From Crambe crambe (taxonomy: Eukaryota; Porifera; Demospongiae; Poecilosclerida; Crambeidae), in the NCBI GenBank assembly GCA_963924555.1, contig OZ004582.1, positions 1,612,001-1,676,000 on the forward strand: a DNA stretch of 64,000 nucleotides. Direction: 5' to 3'. The translations under genes were made by a program, and so were the position numbers. The notes under the pieces were generated by a model. The model made no database searches and was not told where the DNA came from. It saw only the letters and a program-made list of their open reading frames with translations. Shown piece by piece: positions 32,320 through 41,989 of this stretch (position 1 is the first letter of the stretch; each line of letters begins with the position of its first letter).

Positions 32320-33431
32320 GGATCAACTATATGGACATGCGCGTGCGTGCAATTATACGCGCGAATTGAGATAACCACACCCCCATGAAAGAGGTTGCCA
32401 AAAGAATTTTGAACGAACTAGCTGCTGCTTGCCTACACCCATCCTTGACTGACTTATACGGCACCATGGGGAGCGAGCATTAGGTGTATGGGACGTACTA
32501 TTCACGCACTGTTGTGACTCCAAGGCTAGGCAACACTCGCCCAGCTTGCAGTGTGGGCCAAAGGGCTCCCTAAGGCAACCAAAGAGTTTGAGGTCAAAGG
32601 TCGGTGCCGTTTAAGTAAGCAAGAGTAGTAATCATAGATATAAAGTAGGGTGATATTGCCCAAAACGTCATCATTGCTCCTTCCATATCTTTCTCGCCAC
32701 ATGAATTCATCGAGATAAGAAGGAAGCATGGAGCGATGGCAGCCTCTCGTTCTCTTTAGTTTGATCTTTGCCCTATTCCAGTAGGATTCGATATGATTGG
32801 TATGAACCCCAGTAGGACTAACGAATTCTACAGAATGATTGACAGTGCTGTAGCCCGAAATAGCAGGTGTAGTGGCCAAACTGTTGTACGCTGCCCAACC
32901 ATCTGACCAGATGGTGGTTCCTGGCTGTAAGTGTGCCAGGATTATGGGTAGAAGGGTAGCAGCATCCCTGTGGCCAACTAGTTCCATATACCCAAGGGCT
33001 GGGGTCACACTCGTATCACACTTCCTCTTTGGCGTCTGTGACTGGATACTGCCTGGCCCACCAATGCATCAACAGAAGCCACTTCTGAAGGGAGAGCTTC
33101 GGTTTCTCAAAGAAACTACCCTTCCTGATGCTAATGCATTTGTGACAATCAGGATAACGCCATCGGCAGCCATCACTTATATCCTGCCTGCTCTGGAGTA
33201 CCATCGTAGTGCCGCATGGGCACTTTTTCTGGCTGGCAAGAACATGTTTACCCTGCAAGAAGGTGATAATACCCAGGAGTGCCTCCAAAGGCTACAGGCC
33301 CAAGCTCAAGAAGAGACATTTCCCGCTTCTTTCACGCCAAAACTTTAAATTACAATAGTAATGATGTTATCACGTTTAATTTCGCGCGTATAATTGCACG
33401 CACGCGCGTGTCCGTATATTATAGTTGATCC
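32320..33431 (-). mobile_element. Merlin DNA transposon, 1112 bp, with 8-bp target duplication
   Basis: The left end GGATCAACTATA, then GCGTGCGTGCAATTATACGC, is mirrored at the right end, giving an inverted repeat of roughly 45-50 bp with one short length difference. GGTTATTG flanks it on both sides (32312-32319 and 33432-33439). The right arm of the inverted duplication has the same flanking sequence near 37410-37425 with a single GGTTATTG and no insert, a natural empty site. Length, GG-starting ends and the 8-bp duplication fit the Merlin superfamily, as does the ISXO2/IS1016-type transposase inside. Confidence 0.92.
32526..33288 (-). pseudogene. Merlin (ISXO2-like) transposase with internal deletion
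   Basis: The N-terminal part has a zinc-ribbon start (CPCGTTMVLQSR), a following WRYPDCHKCISIRKGSFFEK motif, and LSLQKWLLLMHWWARQYPVT. The C-terminal part has PALGYMELVGHRDAATLLPI, TTIWSDGWAAYNSLA (Asp), VNHSVEFVSPTGVHTNHIES (with the final acidic residue in HIESYW) and YLDEFMWRERYGRSNDD. These are the signatures of ISXO2-like transposases. Between DAKEEV and TSVTPALG the family normally has about 90 residues, including the first catalytic Asp (IDES motif). They are absent here, and the two parts are in different frames. The copy therefore cannot encode active transposase, but its ends could still be used in trans. Confidence 0.85.
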
Positions 33432-33444
33432 GGTTATTGTGTAC

Positions 33445-33900
33445 CTCCATGCAAAGTCTAGGCATGTTCTTCGACGGGAACCACCCTTGCCAATTTTCAA
33501 TGTTCATTGAGGAATGGATTAAGTTCCCTTAAAAGCTGTCTGAGTGAGGCACACTCCAACGAAGAAATGTGGATTGAGCTTGCACTTGAGCGAAAGACAA
33601 TCTCGGTGGCGTTGAACATGGCATGGATGTGCAGAGACAAGGGATTGAGTACTATTTTTGATCAACCACTTTACACCCTAGCAAAATTGGTACAGTGGAA
33701 ATGGCCAACTGCCTATGGTGAATCTGTGTATGTTGTCATCACCATTCTTGCTGGAGCATATTTTGAGTTAGTTTTGGCTTTCGGAAGGGAAAGAGGTTCG
33801 CTACAATTGAAAGCACGAGCACTGCCAGTTTTTCATGCACTGACAGGTTGTGGGCATTCAGAGGGAAAGGCAAGAAATATACGAAGAAATTACTGAAACA
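33445..33900 (+). pseudogene. XPG/FEN-like nuclease-related fragment, left-arm copy
   Basis: The sequence reads LSSLKSCLSEAHSNEEMWIE, ERKTISVALNMAWMCRDKG and, later, ILAGAYFELVLAFGRERG and KARALPVFHALTGCG. In animal relatives the last motif is usually followed by D and a GKGKK segment, as in the helix-two-turn-helix of XPG/FEN nucleases. Compared with the right-arm copy, this one lacks the stretch containing HHEEADILQ and RTVDTDVI, so it has lost an internal piece. The protein is part of a high-copy uncharacterised family. Confidence 0.5.
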
Positions 33901-34227
33901 TTCGCGTTTTTAGCAAGCCATCCTTATCTGATGACTCCATTCAATGTGACAAAACCAGTTCCCTGAATTATTCTGCCACAAGAATTGAGCCATGGATTTT
34001 TTTATTTTTTATTTTTCTTTATAACTTTAGTGTCCAAATGGGCACAAGGCGAGCCAACTAGCCACTGGCTAATACTAAGGCTGCCTAAATAAAAACATAA
34101 ATGAATCAAACAAGACAGAGCAAACAAAGTAATAGCTGCTATTGTAGTCAGCATTTAAAGAGTTGTAGTTTCAAGTGTTTCTTAAAAGCCAGGTGAGATG
34201 TTAGGATACCACCTACCAAAAATACCC

Positions 34228-34693
34228 AGGGGTGGCTCTACTGGTTTTAAGTTTGGGGGGGGGGGGGGATGCTGGTGTGCCAGAAAAAATTTGAAAACCA
34301 CGCCAACTTTTATAAGATACAAATAGTCATTGAAATGTTCCAAAATATAGTGATAACCTAAGTTCAGTGTGCCTGTGAGATGCTGTGAATGTGTAATATG
34401 ATGCAGTTATTCAGTCTTTTTTCAGACATTGTTGTAAGGTAAAGACGCAACAATTTATGAACTTCTGAAAGTATTAATCGATTTGCAAGTGTGGTCATTG
34501 CTTCACATATGGTCTGAATGCTAGTTACCTTTTTAACATCTTGTAAGGCTTGGTGAATAACATCAACTAGAACTCCAAGAGGTTTCTTTAGTCGATCATT
34601 CTTAAAAACTGACTCTTGGATGACTTAAAGCTCTTTTTCATGAAGATCTCCATTAGCAGCTTCGATAAGGAGTGATTCCATCGCAATCATACG
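34228..34693 (-). pseudogene. hAT (ZMYM1-like) transposase C-terminus, left-arm copy
   Basis: This is the inverted counterpart of 36328-36741. On the minus strand it contains the segment that, in the other arm, reads as the end of a hAT dimerisation domain, and it closes with the CAGGGGTGG terminus and a 14-base G run at 34255-34268. It is truncated where the arm ends near 34693. Confidence 0.55.
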
Positions 34694-35869
34694 TTTTATG
34701 GCTCCCTTTCTGGGATAATTATAAACAACCCCTTCTGGGTTTTAATGACCGAATCTCTTTGCGTAAACACAAACGTCTGTCTCCCTTCTATGGTAGCAAA
34801 CAGTTCCATAATTTTCGAGGGTAACGATTCAGCTTCGAAATGGGGTTGACTATTGCATGGAAGTCTCTGCATAATTATCCAGACACTCCTGCCACAATCT
34901 GAATGGATGGCAGTAACTTCAAATCCCTTCAGTCCTTGGAAAATCTGCCCATAATTTCTTTGAGCTTGGGACTGTATCTTAGCCCAATCCAGTTTTACCA
35001 AACAGAGTAGGCCCTTTGCTCATCTACCACTATCAGTGGTACCTTTGTGGTAGTCATCCCTAACACTGTTGGACATGACTAAAACACGGAACGGACTAAA
35101 TACCGGATCGAAAAATGGATCAAAGAATATAGTAGCTATAGTCACTCACTTCCACGATACGCTCCCGTAGTGCAGTCTTATTCTGTCAACGCCAGCTACT
35201 AGGTAGAGCAGCACAGTACAGCTAGCTAGGTTCAACGTTGTTGTCACCTTACCTATACACGCCCCTCCCATACACGCATGTGCATAATAATTATAATTAT
35301 TATACTTTGCTAAAGAAACCAAATGATGAAAGAAATGACCAGAAACATTCCATGAATGAGAATTACTCGGAGTTTTGGAGTCATAAGGCTTCCACCCCTT
35401 TACAACCTTGACATGTAGAGACACGGTTGTTTATGTAAATGGTAGGTACCTGAGAGTGTTGGAAAAACGTAGCTGAAAATTGTAGTTGATTGTATTTGCG
35501 CTCAGCTAACTTAGCCATGGTCTTATATGTATTACATGCATATTAAAGATTCATCATAATTATAATCCACATGCTCTATGCCTTGTTTATTACATACCGA
35601 CTGGATATACACCATCTATCTTGCCACAAAGTTGTCGAAACCTTTCTTTCCAGTACAATAGGCCGTGCCGCATTCATTCACAATGCTCAACTTGGAAGAT
35701 GTATCTTCAATATCAGCAGATGCTTGGTTTATTTGATCTTCCCAATACTAGAGCTGAGACTTTGTAGTTCTAAAAGATATGCTCACTCAATGTGCTTGGC
35801 CTTTATTGTTAGCATTAATGCAGAAAAAAAGAAATGGCTTGGCTACTTTATTTAGAAATGAAGTCCCAG
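34694..35869. other. Spacer between the inverted arms
   Basis: A 101-codon minus-strand frame at 35001-34696 (MVKLDWAKIQSQAQRN, FEVTAIHSDCGRSVWIIMQR) has no family I recognise, but its codon pattern looks protein-like. The rest, including frames at 35146-35424 (-) and 35571-35855 (+), has no recognisable domain. Confidence 0.35.
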
Positions 35870-36741
35870 CTGCAATACTTGTCCACTAGCTCACTCTCTA
35901 AATCTGTGCATTGATTAACCAGTACAGTGTCATTCTGGAAACACTAGAGGAAATTCATCAAACAACCCGTGATGATCATGGATTGAAGGCAGCTGGAATA
36001 CTTTCTGCATTCGAAAAATTTTAAAAAAATTCATGAAACTAGGTCACCTCCTGTTCAGTGCTGCTGAAGAAACATCTAAATTTCACAAGCCAAGAACATA
36101 AGTATTCCAGAGGCAACATCAATACAACTAAAGCTTTTTATAAGCGTCGGAGGAAAGATTGACAGGTTTATCAGAATGAGGCTCATTCTTTGGAAATAGG
36201 TGAACCTAAAATACCAAGGTACAAAAAGCTACCAGTCAACCCCACCAGTTCAGTGCACCAAAAGCTTACTTTCGTAAAATTTATTATGAAGCTTGCGACA
36301 TCCTTATTCAAGAACTAGATGATCATGAAGCCTATGATTGCGATGGAATCACTCCTTATCGAAGCTGCTAATGGAGATCTTCATGACAAAAGAGCTTTAA
36401 GTCATCCAAGAGTCAGTTTTTAAGAATGATCGACTAAAGAAACCTCTTGGAGTTCTAGTTGATGTTATTCACCAAGCCTTACAAGATGTTAAAAGGGTAA
36501 CTAGCATTCAGACCATATGTGAAGCAATGACCACACTTGCAAATCGATTAATACTTTCAGAAGTTCATAAATTCTTGCGTCTTTACCTTACCATTCCTAC
36601 AACCTCTGAATGAAGTTACATTCACAGCATCTCACAGACACACTGAACTTAGATTTAATATGATCTTATAAAAGTTGGCGTGGTTTTCAAATTTTTTCTG
36701 GCACACACCCCCCCCCCCCCCCCAAATTAAAACCACCCCTG
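35870..36741 (+). pseudogene. hAT (ZMYM1-like) transposase C-terminal third
   Basis: Readable pieces in order are NQYSVILETLEEIHQTTRDD, FTSQEHKYSRGNINTTKAFY, IPRYKKLPVN, KIYYEACDILIQELDD, NDRLKKPLGVLVDVIHQALQ and LSEVHKFLRLYLTIPTTSE. YYEACD.LI..L and LRLYLTIP.T.E are the dimerisation-region motifs of ZMYM1-like hAT transposases. The reading changes frame several times. It ends in a 16-base C run and CCACCCCTG (36733-36741), the reverse complement of a CAGGGGTGG end, so the 3' terminus of the element is probably preserved. The first two thirds of the gene are missing. Confidence 0.65.
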
Positions 36742-37493
36742 GGTATTTTTGGTAGGTGGTATCCTGAATGGAGTCATCAGATAAAGATGGCTTGGTAAAA
36801 ACGTGAATGTTTCAGTAATTTCTTCGTATATTTCTTGCCTTTCCCTCTGAATGCCCACAACCTGTCAGTGCATGAAAAACTGGCAGTGCTCGTGCTTTCA
36901 ATTGTAGCGAACCTCTTTCCCTTCCGAAAGCCAAAACTAACTCAAAATATGCTCCAGCAAGAATGGAGATGACATCTGTGTCCACAGTTCTCACTTCAAT
37001 TCTACTCATTTCCTGTTGCAATATGTCGGCTTCCTCATGATGCAGACCACCAAGCATGACAACATACACAGATTCACCATAGGCAGTTGGCCATTTCCAC
37101 TGCAAGGGTGTAAAGTGGCTGATCAAAAGTAGTACTCAATCCCTTGTCTCTGCACATCCATGCCATGTTCAACGCCACCGAGATTGTCTTTCGCTCAAAT
37201 GCAAGCTCAATCCACATTTCTTCGTTGGAGTGTGCCTCACTCAGACAGCTTTTAAGGGAACTCAAACAAACATTCCTAAAGTTGGAAATGCTGAATTCCA
37301 TCTGGTTGATTTGCTTGATGCACATTGAAAATTGGCAAGGGTGGTTCCTGTCGAAGAACATGCCTAGACTTTGCATCCAACTTGGAGGAGGGTGTTTTTT
37401 GAAGTTGTACACAATAACCTGTGAAGCAGTGAGACATACTTGTGATTCACACCTCTCTTGATCTTTCAAGTTTGGGCCATTAAGGATAAGACT
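36328..37493. repeat. Right arm of the long inverted duplication
   Basis: It mirrors 32240-34693 without the Merlin insertion. Both arms contain the hAT C-terminus, the poly-G/poly-C run with CAGGGGTGG and the XPG-like coding. The outer limit is near CCATTAAGGATAAG at about 37480-37493 and the inner limit near ATGATTGCGATGG at about 36330. About 1.6 kb separates the arms. Confidence 0.8.
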
Positions 37494-37583
37494 GCCAAGA
37501 TTATCGGCAGATAACACACACACAGTTCCATAAATAACTGAAATTTCATCCGTTCCTATGGTAGCAGTTACTAGGTAACACAC
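36812..37583 (-). pseudogene. XPG/FEN-like nuclease-related gene, right-arm copy
   Basis: The first frame reads CVLSADNLGSLILNG, CLTASQVIVYNFKKHPPPSW, MQSLGMFFDRNHPCQFSMCI and ALNMAWMCRDKGLSTTFDQP. The second, overlapping frame reads GLHHEEADILQQEMSR, EVRTVDTDVISILAGAYFEL and KARALPVFHALTGCG. EEAD, DTD and TGC(D) are spaced like the acidic active-site motifs of XPG/FEN nucleases. In family members I remember, the block continues as D....GKGKKTAW. This copy has lost the Asp after TGC and changes frame near 37080. The family is repeated in cnidarians and sponges. Whether it belongs to an Academ-like transposon, which also encodes an XPG domain, is open. Confidence 0.5.
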
Positions 37584-37593
37584 AAAGATTACG

Positions 37594-39060
37594 TACTAGC
37601 TTCTGCATGTCTTCAATGAATGGACAAAGAACTGCATCCAATCCATAACTAACTAAGAACGAAATTTAGGAGGCAGATTCCCCAGGGTGAAATAAAAAAT
37701 GGTACAAAGGAGGAAGACTTGGTATAAAAATTATTGATCTTATGAATTTTTTTTTATTATTAAGCGCTGATGTCCTTTCATCACCTATTTTTAAACAGTG
37801 CAACAGCTTATGTATCAACATGCCAACTAGTGACTTATATCACAATCAGTTTGGATAATACACGTTTGAAATATGAACTAAGCTACCTTGTTGCTCTCCG
37901 CTGAGCTTTACTGGATGGAGTTTTCTAGGAGCTGTTCCTCAGACATCATAGGAGCTAGAGCTTTGAAATTTGCACAGTAGAGAGCCAGAGGGCCATAGAT
38001 AATGACATAGCATTTTTAAAAATTTTTTTGCTACAATGTGGGTTTTTGCAAATCAGGTCACATATATCCTATGACCGCAAAAACACTCCTAGGTCTCCTA
38101 AATGGGTGTTCTCCCCCTAAGTGAGTCAAATAACCCCTCACCCGTACCCACAGCAATCTTACAAAACTACTTTACTACACTCCTAGGTCCCCTAAATGGG
38201 TGTTCCCCCCCAAATATTCCTACTTCACTCCTAGGCCTCCTAATTTCCAATAACCACACCTGTTGCCTCTAATCTTCTTTGTCACTTTTGTGAGTACTTG
38301 AAGAAAAAAAAGACCAGAGCTAGTGATAGTAGTTATCATGCATTTACTTTTGATGTTTTTGCAAGAGCAAAATTCAACTGGTGGCTAGCACAGTGATAAT
38401 AGGTAGCTTTTGGGTAATCCTTCTCGAACAACCATATCTAACTACCTGTGATAGAATCGCATTCAATAAATTCTATCACTATCTCGGATCTAGAATAATT
38501 TCTGTTTGCCACATCTGTGTGGATCATCTCAGATATCAGTGTTTCATATCTTGCTGTTCTTATTAGTGACCACCACAATCATGCCTAGATTTATTTTGAA
38601 GTAAGTTTGATCATTAACTTTTTCAAATGCTGCGGATCTTTTTAGATTTGGTCCCCTTTTATGGCAATGAAACATTCCTATTTCAAAAAAACTCGCTCAG
38701 GAAATTTTATTAACATTCCATACACTCTAGCTTCAAGACACCAACAGTTTCAGTGTTATCTTCTCCTAATACCAGAGCCATCGTAATTCCAGGGATGATG
38801 TGCATTATTTAAAAAGCCAGGATTTGATTGAGGGTATAATGTGTTTCATTCCTACATGTGTACAGGCTCCACTGCTGGTCCTATTGCTGACTTGGATGTT
38901 TCTACAGTATTTTTGAGTAAGTGATTATTGTTTTTTTTTAACAGATCATGTTAATCATTTTGTTCATTGTAGAGCAAAATGAGTAGTCATTGATGGAGTG
39001 AAATTTAAGAATGATGCTGTTGTTTATGCTTTTGATGCTGACTTTATGTTGCAACTGTCA
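37594..39060. other. Long AT-rich stretch without recognisable genes
   Basis: It includes a weak triple repeat of CTCCTAGGTCTCCTAAATGG-type units near 38085, 38177 and 38233. A GGTCACATAT block near 38056 is shared with 26.8 kb. Short frames near 38381-38566 have no homology I recognise. Confidence 0.4.
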
Positions 39061-39069
39061 TTTGTAAAG

Positions 39070-39730
39070 CAGATTAGGGAGTTGTGAAATCCCCAATTGA
39101 CTTGCAATCTCCTCATTGAGTTTATTTCTAAACTTTTTCCCATTATCTGATGTGAGAATTCTTGGTATTCCAAATTGCATAAAGATTTTTATTAAAAATA
39201 AATCATTATTAGCTTCCCTGTAATACTTATGCTATCTAGCTACTTTCTTCTCACCTTGTGGAGACTCTTAGATGTACTTTTGTCTGGTAAAGGCACAGCA
39301 TTAACAAATTTCGAGAAATAATCACTGACGGTTAATATGTATAGATTTCCAGAATAAGATGTTGATTTATTGGTCCAATGGAATCTATTCCCACATGGAA
39401 CCATGGTGACTTTACTGGAATAGGTTTTGAGTTCTGGTATTTTGTTTGTAAGCTTCCGGTTCACTTTTTGGCAAATATCACAAGATACCTACATGCATGC
39501 AGGCAAGTAGAATTATGATAGTAAACAATCTATACAGTAACTATAATATACATGAAATGTGAAAACTTTGCAGAATAATACATCAAGTCACATACAAGTG
39601 ATACATTTGAGATATTGCTCTTACCATTTCAGTTACATCTTTCCACATGTACCGTTCCGAAATCTTGCCAGTAGTTTTCTTGATACCCAAGTGGCCACAT
39701 GACAAGCTCGAAGAATCCTTCACTGTTCTT
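39070..39730 (-). mobile_element. Gypsy-type integrase fragment, spliced (Ginger-like or retroelement fossil)
   Basis: On the minus strand an H2C2-type segment (SCGHLGIKKTTGKISERYMW) ends at a GTAAGA donor. A TGTAG acceptor about 140 bp on leads to SCDICQKVNRKLTNKIPELK, then ILTVSDYFSKFVNAVPLPDK (Asp of the core) and FMQFGIPRILTSDNGKKFRN (second Asp). The core is of Ty3/Gypsy type. An intron inside the integrase would favour a Ginger-type DNA transposon, which uses the same integrase fold, over a retrotransposon. Only part of the element remains, and it looks broken. Confidence 0.6.
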
Positions 39731-39989
39731 CCTGACTTGTAATGTAACGTAACTCAACAATGTAATTGATAATGAAAAGCAAAACTATTTAAAGCTGCAT
39801 GCCTAGATATAAAGTAAGGTATATAGACTGTTGTTCTTTTATCTTATGTTATTTACCTACTGGTGATGACGTCATTGAATATTGAAAAGGAAACCAAGGT
39901 AATGGAAATGCCTAAATAATACTGTATCCCTTTCCCCTTTGATAGTCCCAGTCCTATTTATGTGTCATCGCTCCCTGTAAGTGATGATA

Positions 39990-40671
39990 AACACTGGCAT
40001 ATTAGAGAACTTGGCTGAAACAAGGCATATTCGTGCTGAACAGGACAGAGCTTATGAAGAATCCTTAAGGATTGACAAGAATAAGGTATAATTTTCATTC
40101 AAAAGTGGTTGGAAAGATTCATAACCTAAATTCTACTAATAGGCTGAAAAACGTGCTCAAGAGTTAACTGAAGCTAATGAGGCAGAAGAAAGGTTAAAGG
40201 TAAGCAATTAGAACTCTAATTACTGCCCTGCTGGGATTTGAATAAGGATGTAAATTTTCATAGAGACTAAAAGAAGCCAGGGATTTTCTTCGTGGAAAAT
40301 ATCATGATAATATCAAAAATGTAGTGAAGGTGGCTAGATACGAGTTTTTGGTTAAGCCTCTGGCTGCAATTTCTCAAATAAATAGTGGAATCCAGCTATA
40401 CATATTCCATTCTGGAAAAAAACAGTCTGTGCAAAAGATGAAGCAGCTATACGCCGCTTTAACTGCTACGTCTGAAAAAGTTGTTGAGATTTTGGAATCG
40501 AATCCACGTGATCCATCCGAGGAGAGGGTAATGTCTTATTTAGAACAGTTTATTGGTAATATGAACAAGGACATGTTGAGAAGATTTCTTCGTTTTACTA
40601 CTGGTGTGTTTATAGAATTCAATGGTCTGCTCGAGTTATCTTCAACATACACTACCACTATAATCTTATAG
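39990..40671 (+). CDS. HECT-like gene, 3' exons, truncated
   Basis: Three exons are joined by short introns with GTATAA/AATAG and GTAAGC/CATAG boundaries. The first gives [20 protein letters not shown], the second [19 protein letters not shown], the third [15 protein letters not shown] and onwards. The R..QD.AYEESL..D..K pattern and coiled coil are what precedes the catalytic region in expanded UBX/HECT-like proteins of sponges. The third exon ends [11 protein letters not shown] and [11 protein letters not shown], the distal HECT-like segment seen also at 24.5 kb. The product then stops abruptly at 40671, exactly where the opposite-strand DDE element ends. Truncation by that insertion is therefore likely. 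The upstream exons could not be placed. Confidence 0.5.
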
Positions 40672-41584
40672 CACATCTTAACATGCCACGCCAGAGCCTC
40701 TCAATCCTCTGATTGTGAACAGAGCTACCAGTGATCATGCTTCTTCTGTGAGCACCACGATACTCGAGCATGTGTCTTGCTACTAAGACATTCTCCCCAC
40801 CCTGATCTGATATGACATGAGATGGTAGCCCATAGAGTTGCACAGCACCCAGGAATGCATCATACACTGTTGATGAAAAGTTATCAGTGGAACACTTTAG
40901 GAACACTATCATCCGGCTATAACCATCAATGCCACCATGCACAACAAACTTCCATCTGATCAACTTGTGGTTGCCATCTAAATAAAATTATATTCATTCA
41001 ATGTAGAAGTTGTGGGAACATAACATAATTTAGCTATCTTCATAAACAAGGTATGTTGCATGTGCAGGACAGGGTTTAACCTACCAATATGCCACAAGGC
41101 TGAATACGGCCGCCGGGAAGTAAGGCCACCCCTCCATCTAAGAGCTGTGTGAAGAGGGTCTGTAAGCCTTATGGCTTGTCTCAGACGATCACTGTATCCC
41201 ATACTTCGGATCCTTCCCATGAGTGATATTTCTATTATGTTAGGAGTCTCACGAATGACTGGTTTAATGGAGAATCCTAGAAATGTTTTTACTGAAGCCC
41301 AACTTCATGCATTAGTCCAGGAGATTAAGCATGGTCAGCCTGAACTTGGTGAATGTGCGACGAATACTCAACATCTCTGTTATATCTTGTAAATACATCC
41401 TAATCACTAAATTTCCATCTCCTGCAGCTTCCTGCAAATTTTCCTTCAGTGCATGCAAAGCAATTATACACACTTCAAGTCGTTCTATGGCATAATTAGC
41501 ATAAGCATCATTTGCAGAGTCAAATACTCTACTAGAAGACTGCAAAAATTGTCCTAATTCTTCAAAAAAAGTCTCCCAACCCAA
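40660..41584 (-). pseudogene. Integrase-core DDE transposase (IS3-like, possibly IS3EU), better copy
   Basis: The N-terminal exon-like frame (41584-41312) is helical (WETFFEELGQFLQSS, IALHALKENLQ). Then IRSMGYSDRLRQAIRL and LHTALRWRGGLTSRRPYS lead into the catalytic core: [20 protein letters not shown] (first Asp), [20 protein letters not shown] (second Asp) and [18 protein letters not shown] (Glu). The set D-D-E is complete, which is better than in the copy near 31.5 kb. The frame changes at least twice and the normal C-terminus (LFY.LE...LLD) is missing after 40660. The rve-type fold is clear; the superfamily name is tentative. Confidence 0.7.
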
Positions 41585-41614
41585 GAGATCAATTTATAGA
41601 GTATGCATAAGCTT

Positions 41615-41700
41615 ATAATGCATGCACTATATCATAGTGCGTGCACTATATAGTAGTCCATGTACTATATTATAGTCCGTTCACTATAATGTTTATTGGC
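41615..41700. repeat. Degenerate short tandem repeat around CACTATA
   Basis: Four related units of about 22 bp (TGCACTATATCATAGTGCG, TGCACTATATAGTAGTCCA and two more) occur in a row. Each is itself partly palindromic. Confidence 0.6.
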
Positions 41701-41989
41701 CATACATCCTATTAATTTATTTTTGTTACAAACGGCGTGCCATACGCACGCATGCGCAGCAACCTGCGTCGCACGCGCGGATCGCGTCCACGTGGCGAAA
41801 GTAGCGCGAGCGATCTCTCTTGCACGCATGCAATGATGGAATCCTTCTATAAAACCTGTGGTCACTGTGACAAACATAGCTACAGAGGGGGCCAGGTGTA
41901 CAGTGAACCTGGTCTGTTAATATTTTGTCAACTTTGGGAGGTATATAGCCTTTTGAAATCACTCATTATGCCTGTGTAACTTTTTTATT

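Larger units (their letters stand above)
32240..34693. repeat. Left arm of a long inverted duplication
   Basis: From TTATCCTTAATGGCCCAAAC near 32240 to GAATGATCGACTAAAG-type sequence near 34690, this arm matches the reverse complement of 36328-37493 in blocks. It is longer than the right arm because it contains a 1112-bp Merlin insertion and an extra stretch of about 230 bp near 33960-34200. Apart from those, the order of blocks is the same: XPG-like coding, CAGGGGTGG end with a G run, hAT C-terminus. Confidence 0.8.

Noticed and set aside
32526-33288. Bacterial contamination suggested by the ISXO2-like transposase
   Set aside because: It sits in a perfect target duplication inside a duplicated eukaryotic mosaic, and Merlin is the known animal relative.
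35146-35855. Two open frames in the spacer of the inverted duplication
   Set aside because: No domain, no splice logic and AT-biased codons; they look like chance openings.
26814-38065. GGTCACATAT blocks at 26.8 kb and 38.05 kb as ends of one large element
   Set aside because: The orientation and surrounding sequence do not form an inverted pair, and the region between contains unrelated complete insertions.
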